Below are positions 36,369 through 48,298 of a DNA stretch of 64,000 nt, piece by piece. The notes under the pieces were generated by a model, which saw only the letters and a program-made list of their open reading frames with translations, was not told where the DNA came from and ran no database searches. Each line of letters begins with the position of its first letter. The stretch's first letter is position 1. The DNA is taken from the NCBI GenBank assembly GCA_038245725.1, contig JBBRSD010000004.1, positions 140,425 to 204,424 of the forward strand, read 5' to 3'. Origin of the DNA: JBBRSD01 sp038245725. Its GTDB lineage: Bacteria > Actinomycetota > Coriobacteriia > Anaerosomatales > JAAXUF01. A program made the position numbers and the translations under genes.

Positions 36369-36955
36369 CTACTTCAAGAAACCCAGCAGTGTGAGCAGTC
36401 GGTACGAGATGTACAAGAGCACATCGAACCCCACGAAGACCCAGAAGAAGGTCCACGCCCAGTTCTGGCGGGTGGCTTCAACCCGCGGCGAGTGGGCCAC
36501 ACCGGCGGGAGGTCCGAACTGGCCTTTTTTGCGCCCAGTTCGGCGCGGAGGAGACTTTGGGCTTCCGCCAGCCGATCCGCCGGCACAAGGAGCGTGAACG
36601 GACGGTCGACGGCACCGTAACCCACCCGGAAGCCTGGCATGTCCTCGGGCGGATACGGATCCCAGCAGTGCGGCACGCCGGCTGCTTCGAGCGGCGCTGT
36701 GAGCAACCAGCCGTTGAACCCTGCTACGTCCATCAATCCGGAAAGCTTCGAGGGGTCCAAGACGGCAACCCAGTCTGCGGTGACGTGTTCGTAGTCGTCC
36801 TGCGGATCGACTCGGGCTACTTCAGCCTCGGCGCGGGCGAGGGCGTCCGGGTCGTCGACGAGTTCTTCGTCGCAGTCGCGCGCCGCATCCATCGCGGCTC
36901 TAGCCTTCTCGGCAAGCTTCTCGCCGAGCGAGTCCTCATAGAACAGCGGGCTCAT
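36369..36955 (-). CDS. DUF2007-like protein with membrane tail reached only by a -1 frameshift
   Basis: ATG 36955 overlaps the truB stop by four bases. The zero frame encodes an acidic helical start (DPDALARAEAEVARVD, 35-50), then a small alpha/beta domain (about 60-140) with AAGVPHCWDPYPPEDMP and LLVPADRLAEAQSLL, like DUF2007 putative signal-transducing domains. At residue 144 the zero frame changes character: it runs on for 49 atypical Ser/Cys-rich residues to a stop at 36374. The -1 frame instead gives GQFGPPAGV and a clear membrane segment (WAWTFFWVFVGFDVLLYIS) ending at 36369, 195 residues in all. The switch point is A AAA AAG at 36524-36530. This could be programmed frameshifting, a real mutation, or a homopolymer sequencing error. 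Confidence 0.7.
36514..36543 (-). repeat. 9-bp inverted repeat whose loop contains the slippery A AAA AAG
   Basis: CCGAACTGG (36514-36522) pairs perfectly with CCAGTTCGG (36535-36543). The 12-base loop holds the A6G run on the coding strand. It lies exactly at the point where the reading frame must change. Confidence 0.85.
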
Positions 36956-37878
36956 CGCTCCCCTCCCGATACGCCGCCCGGTATTACCGCCAGCGGCCGT
37001 ATGCTGGCGCCCGCGCGTTCGTAGATGGCGACGAGGCGGTCGTTGTACGCGAGCGCGATGGCCGCGCCCTCCTCGGCACCGTCTGTATTCGCCGAGAAGG
37101 CGCGGCCGTCTTTCACGGCCCTCGCCTGCAGGTCGTCGATAGCGAGCGTCGGCATCCCGAGAGCCTCGAGCGGGTCGGCGAAGAACGCGCGCACGTCTTC
37201 GGCCGCCTCGACTTCCTCGAGCGTGTGGGTATCGGCAAGGGCGAGAGCGCCGCTCCGGGTCCGCTTGAGGCCCCCGAGGTGGGCAGCGGTGTCGCAGACG
37301 CGCCCCAGATCGCGCGCGAGCGCGCGGATGTACGTGCCTTTCGAGACAGTGAGCGCGACATCCCATGCCGGCGGATCGAGCTCGACGCCGAGAAGCCGCG
37401 CTTCAGTCACGGTGATGGTGCGCGGCTCGAGTTCCAACTCCACGCCAGCGCGCGCCGCGTGATACGCGGTCACGCCGCCGCGCTTGATCGCCGAATACGC
37501 GGGCGGCATCTGCTCGTGCGTGCCGACGAGCGAAGCGACCATCGCAGTCGCGGCGAACGGGTCGCACACCTCGTCGGGGACGGGCGCCGTTCGGGTCACA
37601 CGGCCCTCGGCGTCGTCGGTGTCGGTCTCGGCTCCGAAGAGGATGCGCGCGTCGTAGGACTTCTGGGCGCCGGTGAGGTAGCTTGCCAGACGCGTCGCGG
37701 GACCGATGAGGACGACGAGCACACCGGTCGCCATCGGGTCGAGCGTGCCTGCGTGGCCCACTCGGCGCTCTCCGGTTGCGCGGCGGACCCGGTTGACGAC
37801 GTCGTGGCTCGTCATCCCCGCCGGCTTGTCGATCGCGAGAATGCCCGAGAGCTCGGTTGCGCCGCGGCGCGACTTCAC
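36952..37878 (-). CDS. truB: tRNA pseudouridine(55) synthase
   Basis: TruB isomerises U55 in the T-loop of tRNAs. The 308-residue protein has the catalytic Asp47 in GHAGTLDPMATG, the KPAGMTSHDVV start, GTHEQMPPAYSAIK and SKGTYIRALARDLG, plus a C-terminal PUA-like part. The start is GTG 37878, overlapping the nrnA stop (GTGA); the stop overlaps the next gene by four bases. It lies in the translation cluster. Confidence 0.97.
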   Translation of the reverse strand: MKSRRGATELSGILAIDKPAGMTSHDVVNRVRRATGERRVGHAGTLDPMATGVLVVLIGPATRLASYLTGAQKSYDARILFGAETDTDDAEGRVTRTAPVPDEVCDPFAATAMVASLVGTHEQMPPAYSAIKRGGVTAYHAARAGVELELEPRTITVTEARLLGVELDPPAWDVALTVSKGTYIRALARDLGRVCDTAAHLGGLKRTRSGALALADTHTLEEVEAAEDVRAFFADPLEALGMPTLAIDDLQARAVKDGRAFSANTDGAEEGAAIALAYNDRLVAIYERAGASIRPLAVIPGGVSGGER

Positions 37879-38846
37879 GCGCTTTCGCCGCCGGGCAGAA
37901 GCGCGAGCAGCTGAGGCAGCAGCTCTTCGACGGTGCCGCTGAAGGTGAAACCGGACGCAGCTCTATGTCCTCCGCCGCCGAAGTGCCGGGCGACAGCCGA
38001 AACGTCGAAGCCGGCCTTGGAGCGCAGGTTACCGCGAACCTCGCCACCTGCCTGCCGTAGCAGGACCGCGGCGTCGATGCCAGCGACCACGCGTACGGCA
38101 TCCGGCAACGACTCGGCCTCCTCGGGCGTGGAACCGATCTCTTCGAAGTCGGCGTCGGTGATCCACGCGTACGCGACCCGGTCGTCGTTGGCCAGAGTAA
38201 GCCGAGACATCGCGCGGGCCTCGATCGCCAGCGAGGCGGCCGAACGGCTCTGGAAGACTGCGACGGCGATCTCGGCCGGGCTCGCTCCCGCCTCGGTCAT
38301 CTCGGCGGCGGCACGAAACGCGGCTGCGGAGGTGTTGTCGTAGCAGAAGCGCCCGGTGTCGGTCACGAGACCGACATAGCAGCACTGCGCGACGTCAGCG
38401 CTGGGTGCGTTGTCGAGCTCCTTGGCGAAGTTCCAGACGATCTGACCGGTGGCTGCGGCATCGGGCTCGTGGACGAGCACGGTGCCGTACTCCTCGGTGT
38501 CGGGATGGTGATCGATGACGATGATCGTCTCGGCGGACTTTGCGAGCTTGCCGGCATCGCCGAGACGCTCGAGGTTCGGGGTGTCGAGCGCGATGAAGAC
38601 CTGCGGTGCCTCGAGGTCGTGCACGGGCACGAAAAGGCTGTAACCCGGCATGAAGCTGTACGTCGTGGGGACATGGCCGCCGTGCGCCAGCGTAGGCACG
38701 GCGGGGATGCCGTTCTCGCGCAACGCAAGCGTCATGCCGAGGACGGAGCCCATGGCGTCGCCGTCGGGCCGCACGTGGGCGCACACCACGACGGACGTCG
38801 CCCGCCGGAGGGCGACGATGGCGTGGTGGTATGCGGCACGCTGCAC
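37875..38846 (-). CDS. nrnA: DHH/DHHA1 phosphoesterase, NrnA-type nanoRNase/pAp phosphatase
   Basis: This 323-residue protein degrades short RNA oligonucleotides and pAp. The DHH domain has HVRPDGDAMGS near the start and IVIDHHPD in the middle, both with metal-binding Asp/His residues. The C-terminal DHHA1 domain carries GGGGHRAASGF. It sits between rbfA and truB, where nrnA-like genes are common in actinobacteria and Firmicutes. The start is GTG 38846 with GGAG eight bases upstream. Confidence 0.92.
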   Translation of the reverse strand: MQRAAYHHAIVALRRATSVVVCAHVRPDGDAMGSVLGMTLALRENGIPAVPTLAHGGHVPTTYSFMPGYSLFVPVHDLEAPQVFIALDTPNLERLGDAGKLAKSAETIIVIDHHPDTEEYGTVLVHEPDAAATGQIVWNFAKELDNAPSADVAQCCYVGLVTDTGRFCYDNTSAAAFRAAAEMTEAGASPAEIAVAVFQSRSAASLAIEARAMSRLTLANDDRVAYAWITDADFEEIGSTPEEAESLPDAVRVVAGIDAAVLLRQAGGEVRGNLRSKAGFDVSAVARHFGGGGHRAASGFTFSGTVEELLPQLLALLPGGESA

Positions 38847-38851
38847 GGGAG

Positions 38852-39328
38852 CTACTCCTCCTCGGCGGTTTCGTCGTCGGCAGTCTGCGGCTCGGCTTCA
38901 ACGCCAGGTGCGGCTGCCTGCAGTGTCGAGTCGGTTGCAGCGACAGGAGTCGCCTCGGCTGCAGCCTCCTCGGCGCGCTCCGCAGCGAGCGATGGCGGAA
39001 CCACACGGAGCGCCTCTTCGATGGCCATGCCCGAATCGACCGACTCATCGATGAAGAATCGCAGGTCAGGGGTAACGCGCCACGTCACCGCGCGGCCAAC
39101 AAGTGTGCGGATGCGGCCCTTGGCGGACTCGAGACCCGCGAGCACCTCGTCGTAGCGATCCGGGTCGGTGCTCACATACACGCTCATGACCGAGCGGTCC
39201 GGGCTCACCTCGGCCCCTGTGACCGTGATGAGCTCCAGACGCGGGTCTGAGACCTCGGTGGCGATTATGGATGCTACGATTTCGCGAGCCGTCTCCGAGA
39301 GACGACGGCTATTGGGGGTCGTCTTCAT
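38852..39328 (-). CDS. rbfA: Ribosome-binding factor A
   Basis: RbfA helps late maturation of the 30S subunit and cold adaptation. The KH-like core (about 1-110) has REIVASIIATEVSDPRL and TPDLRFFIDESVDSG. A tail of about 45 residues is rich in Ala and Glu. It follows infB by 12 bases and precedes nrnA by 5. Confidence 0.96.
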   Translation of the reverse strand: MKTTPNSRRLSETAREIVASIIATEVSDPRLELITVTGAEVSPDRSVMSVYVSTDPDRYDEVLAGLESAKGRIRTLVGRAVTWRVTPDLRFFIDESVDSGMAIEEALRVVPPSLAAERAEEAAAEATPVAATDSTLQAAAPGVEAEPQTADDETAEEE

Positions 39329-39340
39329 ATTCGTGCCTGC

Positions 39341-41917
<2,577 letters not shown>

Positions 41918-41921
41918 TGCG

Positions 41922-42220
41922 TCACCGTCCCTGCTGCTGCGCCGGTAAGGCGCTCAGCAGCTTCTCGAAGTCTCGTCGCAACCGGTCGTAATCGTCGTCC
42001 TTCAAATTCACCTTGAGTGCCGAATCGAGGCGCCGTCTCTGGCGGGCCACCTCGAAACACTCCGGCTTCGCGCACAGATACGCGCCCCGCCCGTTCGCCT
42101 TCCCGCCAGGGTCGACGATCACGTGACCGTCGGGCGTCCGAACGACGCGCACAAACCAGCGCTTATCGTCCGCACAGCGGCACGCGACACACGTACGGTT
42201 GGATACCTTGCGCGGCTTAG

Positions 42221-42224
<4 letters not shown>
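41922..42224 (-). CDS. ylxR: YlxR/RnpM RNA-binding protein (DUF448)
   Basis: A 100-residue protein of the YlxR family, found between nusA and infB in Gram-positive bacteria. It has RTCVACRC near the start and the signature NGRGAYLC. In Bacillus it binds RNase P RNA and modulates the enzyme (renamed RnpM). The start is GTG 42224, overlapping the nusA stop by four bases. Confidence 0.95.
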
Positions 42225-43372
<1,148 letters not shown>

Positions 43373-43858
43373 CTAGACGGCTCCCCTTCCCTTGCCGAAG
43401 TCGACGTCGCCCTTGAGGCGCGCCTTCTGAACTGTGTCGTACGGAACATTCACGCGTTCGCCATCAACATCCAAGACGACGTCGTCGCCCTCCATGCCGA
43501 TAAGAACGCCATGCCATGACTTGTGCTTCTCGCCGGCGGTGGTCTTGAGGTGCACGTTCTTGCCCACAAAGCGCTCGAAATCGGCGCGCTTCATAAGCGG
43601 TCGGTCGATGCCCGGCGAGGAGACCTCGAGCGTGTACTGACCCTTGACCGGGTCCTCTGCGTCGAGGAGCTCCGAGATAGAGCGGCTCGCCGTGGCGATC
43701 GCGTCGAGATCGACGCCGTCCTCGCGATCGAGCAGGACGCGGATGACCGGAACGCCCTTCCCACCTGCGATTTCAACAGTCACGAGCTCGAAGCCGTTGT
43801 CGGCCGCGGTGGGCTCCAGGAGGGCGGTCAGGCTCTCGATGAGGTCGGTCTTGGTCAC
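43373..43858 (-). CDS. rimP: Ribosome maturation factor RimP
   Basis: RimP is needed for 30S assembly. The 161-residue protein has the blocks LEVSSPGIDRPL and KRADFERFVGKNV. I chose GTG 43858 (first residues TKTDLIESL), which has AAGGAGG ten bases upstream; the longer frame from 43909 includes the ribosome binding site itself. It is the first gene of the rimP-nusA-ylxR-infB operon. Confidence 0.95.
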   Translation of the reverse strand: MTKTDLIESLTALLEPTAADNGFELVTVEIAGGKGVPVIRVLLDREDGVDLDAIATASRSISELLDAEDPVKGQYTLEVSSPGIDRPLMKRADFERFVGKNVHLKTTAGEKHKSWHGVLIGMEGDDVVLDVDGERVNVPYDTVQKARLKGDVDFGKGRGAV

Positions 43859-43886
43859 TTCTCGGTCACCTCCTTGTCCACAGAAC

Positions 43887-43912
43887 AAAAGAAGCGAGCG
43901 TAAGCCCACTTC
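43887..43912 (-). terminator. Intrinsic terminator in the rimP-nusA leader (possible attenuator)
   Basis: On the minus strand GAAGTGGGC and GCTCGCTTC form a 9-bp stem with two G-U pairs and a TTAC loop, followed by TTTTG. It ends 29 bases before the rimP start and lies downstream of a likely promoter, so it would act inside the leader as well as stopping read-through from proS. Confidence 0.6.
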
Positions 43913-43945
43913 TCGCGAGAACAGACATGTTTCACGTGCGGCTGG

Positions 43946-43973
43946 ATTCTACCACAGGCACAGGGCAGGGCAA
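43946..43973 (-). promoter_or_regulatory. Promoter of the rimP-nusA-infB operon
   Basis: Minus strand: TTGCCC, 16 bases, then TAGAAT with TG one base before it (TGGTAGAAT). It predicts a start near 43939 and a leader of about 80 bases that contains the terminator hairpin. Confidence 0.55.
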
Positions 43974-44004
43974 AGCCGCAGGACGGGTCGCTGCGAGCCT
44001 TTGT

Positions 44005-45732
44005 CTAGTGTGCGAACCGGGTCCGTTCGGCCTCTACCATCGCGCTTACGTGCGATACCGCGTCGGCGAGCGATACGGTCGAGCGCTCACCTGACGCGCG
44101 CACCTTGATCTCCACGACGCCTTCGGCGAGCCCCTTCTTGCCAACGACCACCTGGAACGGCCAGCCGATGAGATCGGCGTCATTGAACTTCACGCCGGCT
44201 CGCTCGTCGCGGTCGTCGATGACGGTCTCGACGCCCGCCGCCGCCAGCTCGACGAAGATGCGATCGGCGACCTCGGCGACTTCGCCCTCGGCCATGAGAG
44301 GGAGCACGGCCACCTCGAGCGGCGCGACGCCGACCGGCCACACGATGCCGTTCTCGTCGTTGTGCTGCTCGATGACGGCCGCAAGCGTGCGGCTCACGCC
44401 CACGCCGTAGCAACCCATGATGAATGGACGTTCGTTGCCCTCCTCGTCGGTGAAAGTCGCACCCATGGAGTCCGAGTACTTCGTCCCGAGCTGGAAGACC
44501 TGGCTCACTTCGATGCCGCGTGCGGCTGAAAGCGTGCCTCCGCAGACGGGGCAACCGTCACCGGCCTGAGCGACGACGAGGTCCGCCCACTGGTCGATTT
44601 CGAAGTCGCGGCCCGGCTGGGCGTTGATGTAGTGGTAGTCGTTCTCGTTGGCACCTACCCCCCACGACACGTCGTCTCGCAGGCTCTTATCGGCGATGAC
44701 GAGAGTGTTGTCCTTAACAACCACCGGACCGAGCGAGCCCTTGGGGATGTCGAAGGTCTTGAAGTCGTCTTCTTCGAGCAGCTCGAGGCCGTCGATGAGG
44801 TTGACCGCTTTGATGGCGTTGAGCTCGCGGTCGCCCGGCACGAGCAGGAAGACCAGACGGCCTTCGGGCGTCTTGGCGGCCATCGTCTTGACGGTGTCGT
44901 GCGAGGAGATGCCGAGGAACTCGGCAAGCTCAGCGATCGTGCGGATGTTGGGCGTGTGCACACGCTCCATCGGCCTTGGCGTGCTGTTGCTGGGGGTGCG
45001 CGGCACGACGGTCTCGGCGGCCTCGACATCGGCAGCCCAGCCGCACTCGCAGTAGACGATCTCGGCTTCGCCGTTCTCGGCGAGCGCCATGAACTCGGTG
45101 GTGACCTTCCCGCCGATCTGGCCGGAGTCGGCCTCAACGGGGCGGAAGTCGAGGCCACAGCGCTCGCAGATGCGGGCGTATGCAGCTGACATCGCGTCGT
45201 AGTGCTCGACGAGCGACTCCTGCGTTGCGTGGAAGCTGTAGGCGTCCTTCATGATGAACTCGCGACCTCGGAGCAGACCGAAGCGCGGGCGCACCTCGTC
45301 GCGGAACTTCACCTGGATCTGGTAGAGCGAAAGCGGCAGCTCGCGGTAGCTACGCACGTCGCTTCGCACGAGCGAGGTGATGATCTCCTCGTGTGTCGGT
45401 CCGAGGCAGAACTCGCGACCGTGACGGTCTTTGAGGCGCGCAAGTTCGGGACCGTAGACGTCCCAGCGGCCGGACTCATGCCACAGTTCGGCGGGCTGGA
45501 CGACCGGCATCAGCATCTCTTGGGAGCCGATCGCGTCCATCTCCTCGCGCACGATCTGTTCGATCTTGCGCAACGATCGCCACCCGAGCGGCAGGAAACT
45601 GTAGATGCCCGCAGCGTTCTTGCGGATCATGCCGGCCCGGAGCAGAAGGCGATGGCTTGCGAGCTCCGCCTCGGCGGGGACTTCCTTCAGCGTGGGGACG
45701 TAGAGCGAGCTCATGCGCAGGGCGACGACCAT
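44005..45732 (-). CDS. proS: Prolyl-tRNA synthetase (bacterial type)
   Basis: A class II synthetase of 575 residues that charges tRNA-Pro. Motif 2 (VKFRDEVRPRFGLLRGREF) and motif 3 (MGCYGVGVSR) are clear. The editing insertion domain lies between them (about 230-400), with the Cys-containing GCPVCGG region after it, and the C-terminal anticodon-binding domain follows. I chose ATG 45732, which has AGAGG seven bases upstream; ATG 45714 has no such site. In Bacillus proS also lies between rseP and rimP, with polC in between; polC is absent here. Confidence 0.97.
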   Translation of the reverse strand: MVVALRMSSLYVPTLKEVPAEAELASHRLLLRAGMIRKNAAGIYSFLPLGWRSLRKIEQIVREEMDAIGSQEMLMPVVQPAELWHESGRWDVYGPELARLKDRHGREFCLGPTHEEIITSLVRSDVRSYRELPLSLYQIQVKFRDEVRPRFGLLRGREFIMKDAYSFHATQESLVEHYDAMSAAYARICERCGLDFRPVEADSGQIGGKVTTEFMALAENGEAEIVYCECGWAADVEAAETVVPRTPSNSTPRPMERVHTPNIRTIAELAEFLGISSHDTVKTMAAKTPEGRLVFLLVPGDRELNAIKAVNLIDGLELLEEDDFKTFDIPKGSLGPVVVKDNTLVIADKSLRDDVSWGVGANENDYHYINAQPGRDFEIDQWADLVVAQAGDGCPVCGGTLSAARGIEVSQVFQLGTKYSDSMGATFTDEEGNERPFIMGCYGVGVSRTLAAVIEQHNDENGIVWPVGVAPLEVAVLPLMAEGEVAEVADRIFVELAAAGVETVIDDRDERAGVKFNDADLIGWPFQVVVGKKGLAEGVVEIKVRASGERSTVSLADAVSHVSAMVEAERTRFAH

Positions 45733-45769
45733 CGGTGCCTCTTCCAAGTGAGGTGAGCGTGCACTCGGA

Positions 45770-45778
45770 AGGATACCA
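45770..45778 (-). promoter_or_regulatory. Possible extended -10 promoter of proS
   Basis: The minus strand reads TGGTATCCT 38-46 bases before the proS start. No clear -35 is visible. A GGTCGC/GCGACC hairpin lies just upstream at 45794-45809. Confidence 0.3.
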
Positions 45779-45837
45779 AACCGCCGCAGCTGCGGTCGCG
45801 AATGCGACCACATACAGGCGGTGAGTGGAGGCGTGCC

Positions 45838-46899
45838 CTACGACGCGTCGCGCTCGAGGCGGTCGATCTCCTCGAAGAGCGCGTCGACGATACTCGCTTC
45901 CGGCACCTTTCGCACCGTCTCGCCCTTCGCGAAGATCAGTCCGAGACCCGCCCCTGCGGCGACACCGATGTCGGCCTCGCGCGCCTCGCCCGGTCCGTTG
46001 ACCACGCAACCCATGACGGCGACCTTGATGGGCGTGCTGAGCCCGCGCAGGCGGCGTTCGACCTCCTCGGCGATTGGGATGAGGTCGACGCCGCAGCGGC
46101 CGCAGGTGGGACAGCTCACGAGCTCGGGACCTCGACGCCGGATGTCGAGCGCGGCGAGGATCTCCCAGCCCACGCGGATCTCCTCGACCGGATCGGCGGT
46201 GAGCGAGACGCGCAACGTGTCGCCGATGCCGTCGGCGAGCAGCACGCCGAGCCCCACGCTCGACTTCACGGTGCCAGAGAACGTGGTTCCAGCCTCGGTG
46301 ACGCCGATGTGGAGCGGGTACGAGACGCGGTCCGCGAGCAGACGGTAGGCGTCGATGGTCGCATTCACGCTCGACGCCTTCGCCGAGACGACGATGTCAG
46401 AGAAGCCGCGCGCCTCGAAGTGCTCGCAGAAGCTCACCGCGCTCGCCGCGAGCTTCTCGGCTAGTGGCCAGTCACGGTCGTGGTACTCCGAGGCGAGCGA
46501 GCCGGCGTTCACGCCGATACGAATAGGGATGCCCGCCTCCCCCGCCGCATCGATGACGGCGTCGACCCGCGCCATGTCGCCGATGTTGCCCGGGTTGATG
46601 CGCAGCTTGGCCGCACCACTGCGCGCGGCATCGATGGCGATCGTGTGGTCGAAGTGGACGTCGGCGACGACCGGCAGCGGCGAACCGGCGACGATTTGCG
46701 CGAACGCCGGCAGCGCGTCACGGTGCGGAATCGCGACGCGCACGATCTCGCAGCCGGCTGTGGCGAGCCGCCCGATTTGGGCGAGCGTCGCTTCGACGTC
46801 GAGCGTGTCGCTGTTGGTCATGGACTGCACCGTGATGGGAGCGCCGCCACCGATGGCGACGCCGCCAACCGAGACCGGACGTGTTTCTCGGCGGTTCAT
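45838..46899 (-). CDS. ispG: 4-hydroxy-3-methylbut-2-en-1-yl diphosphate synthase
   Basis: IspG (GcpE) is the [4Fe-4S] enzyme of the penultimate MEP-pathway step. The 353-residue protein has the N-terminal TIM barrel (ITVQSMTNSDTLDV at the start, LRINPGNIGD) and the C-terminal cluster domain with SCPTCGRCGVDL and MGCVVNGPGEAREADIG, giving the three Cys and one Glu ligands. ATG 46899 has GGGGGGAG nine bases upstream. It follows rseP and shares the pathway with dxr two genes away. Confidence 0.96.
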   Translation of the reverse strand: MNRRETRPVSVGGVAIGGGAPITVQSMTNSDTLDVEATLAQIGRLATAGCEIVRVAIPHRDALPAFAQIVAGSPLPVVADVHFDHTIAIDAARSGAAKLRINPGNIGDMARVDAVIDAAGEAGIPIRIGVNAGSLASEYHDRDWPLAEKLAASAVSFCEHFEARGFSDIVVSAKASSVNATIDAYRLLADRVSYPLHIGVTEAGTTFSGTVKSSVGLGVLLADGIGDTLRVSLTADPVEEIRVGWEILAALDIRRRGPELVSCPTCGRCGVDLIPIAEEVERRLRGLSTPIKVAVMGCVVNGPGEAREADIGVAAGAGLGLIFAKGETVRKVPEASIVDALFEEIDRLERDAS

Positions 46900-46930
46900 C
46901 GGTGCGACTCCCCCCCTCGGCAAGCTGCGG

Positions 46931-48193
46931 TTATCCACCCTTGACCACGTAGCGGACGATGTCTGAGTACATGAGGTATCCGATCAGCGCGAACAGCAGC
47001 ATCGCACCGGTCGCCGAGATGCCAAGGTAGAGGTTGCGCGGCAAAGGCCTGCCGATGACACGTTCGATGATCTCGATCGCGATCTTGCCGCCGTCGAGCG
47101 GCGGGATCGGAATCACGTTGATCACGCCCAGCGAGAGCGAGAGCAGCGCGACGATCCACGTGAAGTACATCGGGCCCTCAGCGGCGGCTCGCGAAACCAC
47201 CACAGACGCACCGACGATGCTTGAGGATTGGGCCACCGTCGCCTGGAATGTGTGTGGGTTGAAGAAGCCGCCGATCGCCACGAAGACCATCCCGATCCAG
47301 GTCACCGAGTCCTTCAGCGCTCCACCGATCGAGCTGCGCACGTTGAGGATCGACGCTTCGACGCCGAGCTTGGCCTTGCCGATGTCGTTCTTGCCGAGCA
47401 CGATCGAGAAGCTCTTCTCGGCGCCGTTGCGTATGACGATCAGCGTCACGGTCTCGCCCGGCTTGTACGTCGCGAGCGTAGTGAGCAGCGACTGCCAATC
47501 GGGGAGCTTCTTGCCATCGATGGCCGTCACCGTATCGCCCACCAGCACTCCGGCCGTCGCCGATGGTCCACCCGGCGTCACGCCGGCGAGCTTAAGCGAC
47601 TGCGTGGGCGTGCCCACGAGCGTGAGCATGAAGACGAACACCATGATCGCGGCGAGGAGGTTGACGACCACGCCCGCCGACAAGACCGTGATCCGCTTCC
47701 ACGTGGGAAGACCGCGATACGTGTGTTTGCGCACCTCGCCGAGAAGAGCCGCAGCGTCCTTCGCCGCCTCGGGCTCCGCCTTTGCGACGTAGGTGTCGGG
47801 GTCGTTCGGATCGACTGTGATCGCGTCCCAGTCCGCGAGCGTCAGCAGCAGCTGGTCTGCTCGGTTGGCGTCAATGTCGAGAGCGTACGCCAGCCCCATG
47901 GCGTTACCGGTGCCCAGCCGCGTGATATAGGCCAGCGCATCGGTCATGAGCGCGTCTTCCGGTCCCGGCTCCATCCCCGCGATGCGGACGTAGCCTCCAA
48001 GCGGCACTGCCGTGATGCCGTACGTCGTCTTCTTGCCACGGAATCGCAGCGCAGGGCCGGGGAGACCAAGCATGAACTCGTGCACCTTGACGCCGAAGGC
48101 ACGTGCCATCGCAAAGTGACCACCCTCATGCAATACAACGAGCAGGGAGAATGTGGGGATTCCCCAAAGAAGGGCTGAGAGCGCCTGGTTCAT
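46931..48193 (-). CDS. rseP: Site-2 zinc metalloprotease RseP/RasP with N-terminal insert
   Basis: A membrane-embedded protease that cuts anti-sigma factors and signal-peptide remnants. The zinc motif HEGGH lies at 22-26, the second motif PPLDGGKI near residue 368, with a PDZ domain between (about 195-275, GGPSATAGVLVGDTVTAIDG). Between the GGYVRIAGM strand (67-75) and the conserved TWKRITVLSAG helix (164-174) there are about 75 extra residues (ALDIDANRADQLLLTLADWD and following). In most homologues this loop is much shorter. The 420-residue length reflects this. It lies between dxr and ispG. Confidence 0.93.
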   Translation of the reverse strand: MNQALSALLWGIPTFSLLVVLHEGGHFAMARAFGVKVHEFMLGLPGPALRFRGKKTTYGITAVPLGGYVRIAGMEPGPEDALMTDALAYITRLGTGNAMGLAYALDIDANRADQLLLTLADWDAITVDPNDPDTYVAKAEPEAAKDAAALLGEVRKHTYRGLPTWKRITVLSAGVVVNLLAAIMVFVFMLTLVGTPTQSLKLAGVTPGGPSATAGVLVGDTVTAIDGKKLPDWQSLLTTLATYKPGETVTLIVIRNGAEKSFSIVLGKNDIGKAKLGVEASILNVRSSIGGALKDSVTWIGMVFVAIGGFFNPHTFQATVAQSSSIVGASVVVSRAAAEGPMYFTWIVALLSLSLGVINVIPIPPLDGGKIAIEIIERVIGRPLPRNLYLGISATGAMLLFALIGYLMYSDIVRYVVKGG

Positions 48194-48298
48194 GTTTGGT
48201 GTTCCTCGTTCCCGTGAAACCGCGTTCGCTGTCGCTGGCTGACCAGCGTAATGAGGTGCAAACTACGCGCCAGCGAACTTCCGCCGACGCCTCGGACG

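Noticed and set aside
45733..45837. T-box leader before proS
   Set aside because: The gap is too short and the conserved T-box sequence is absent.
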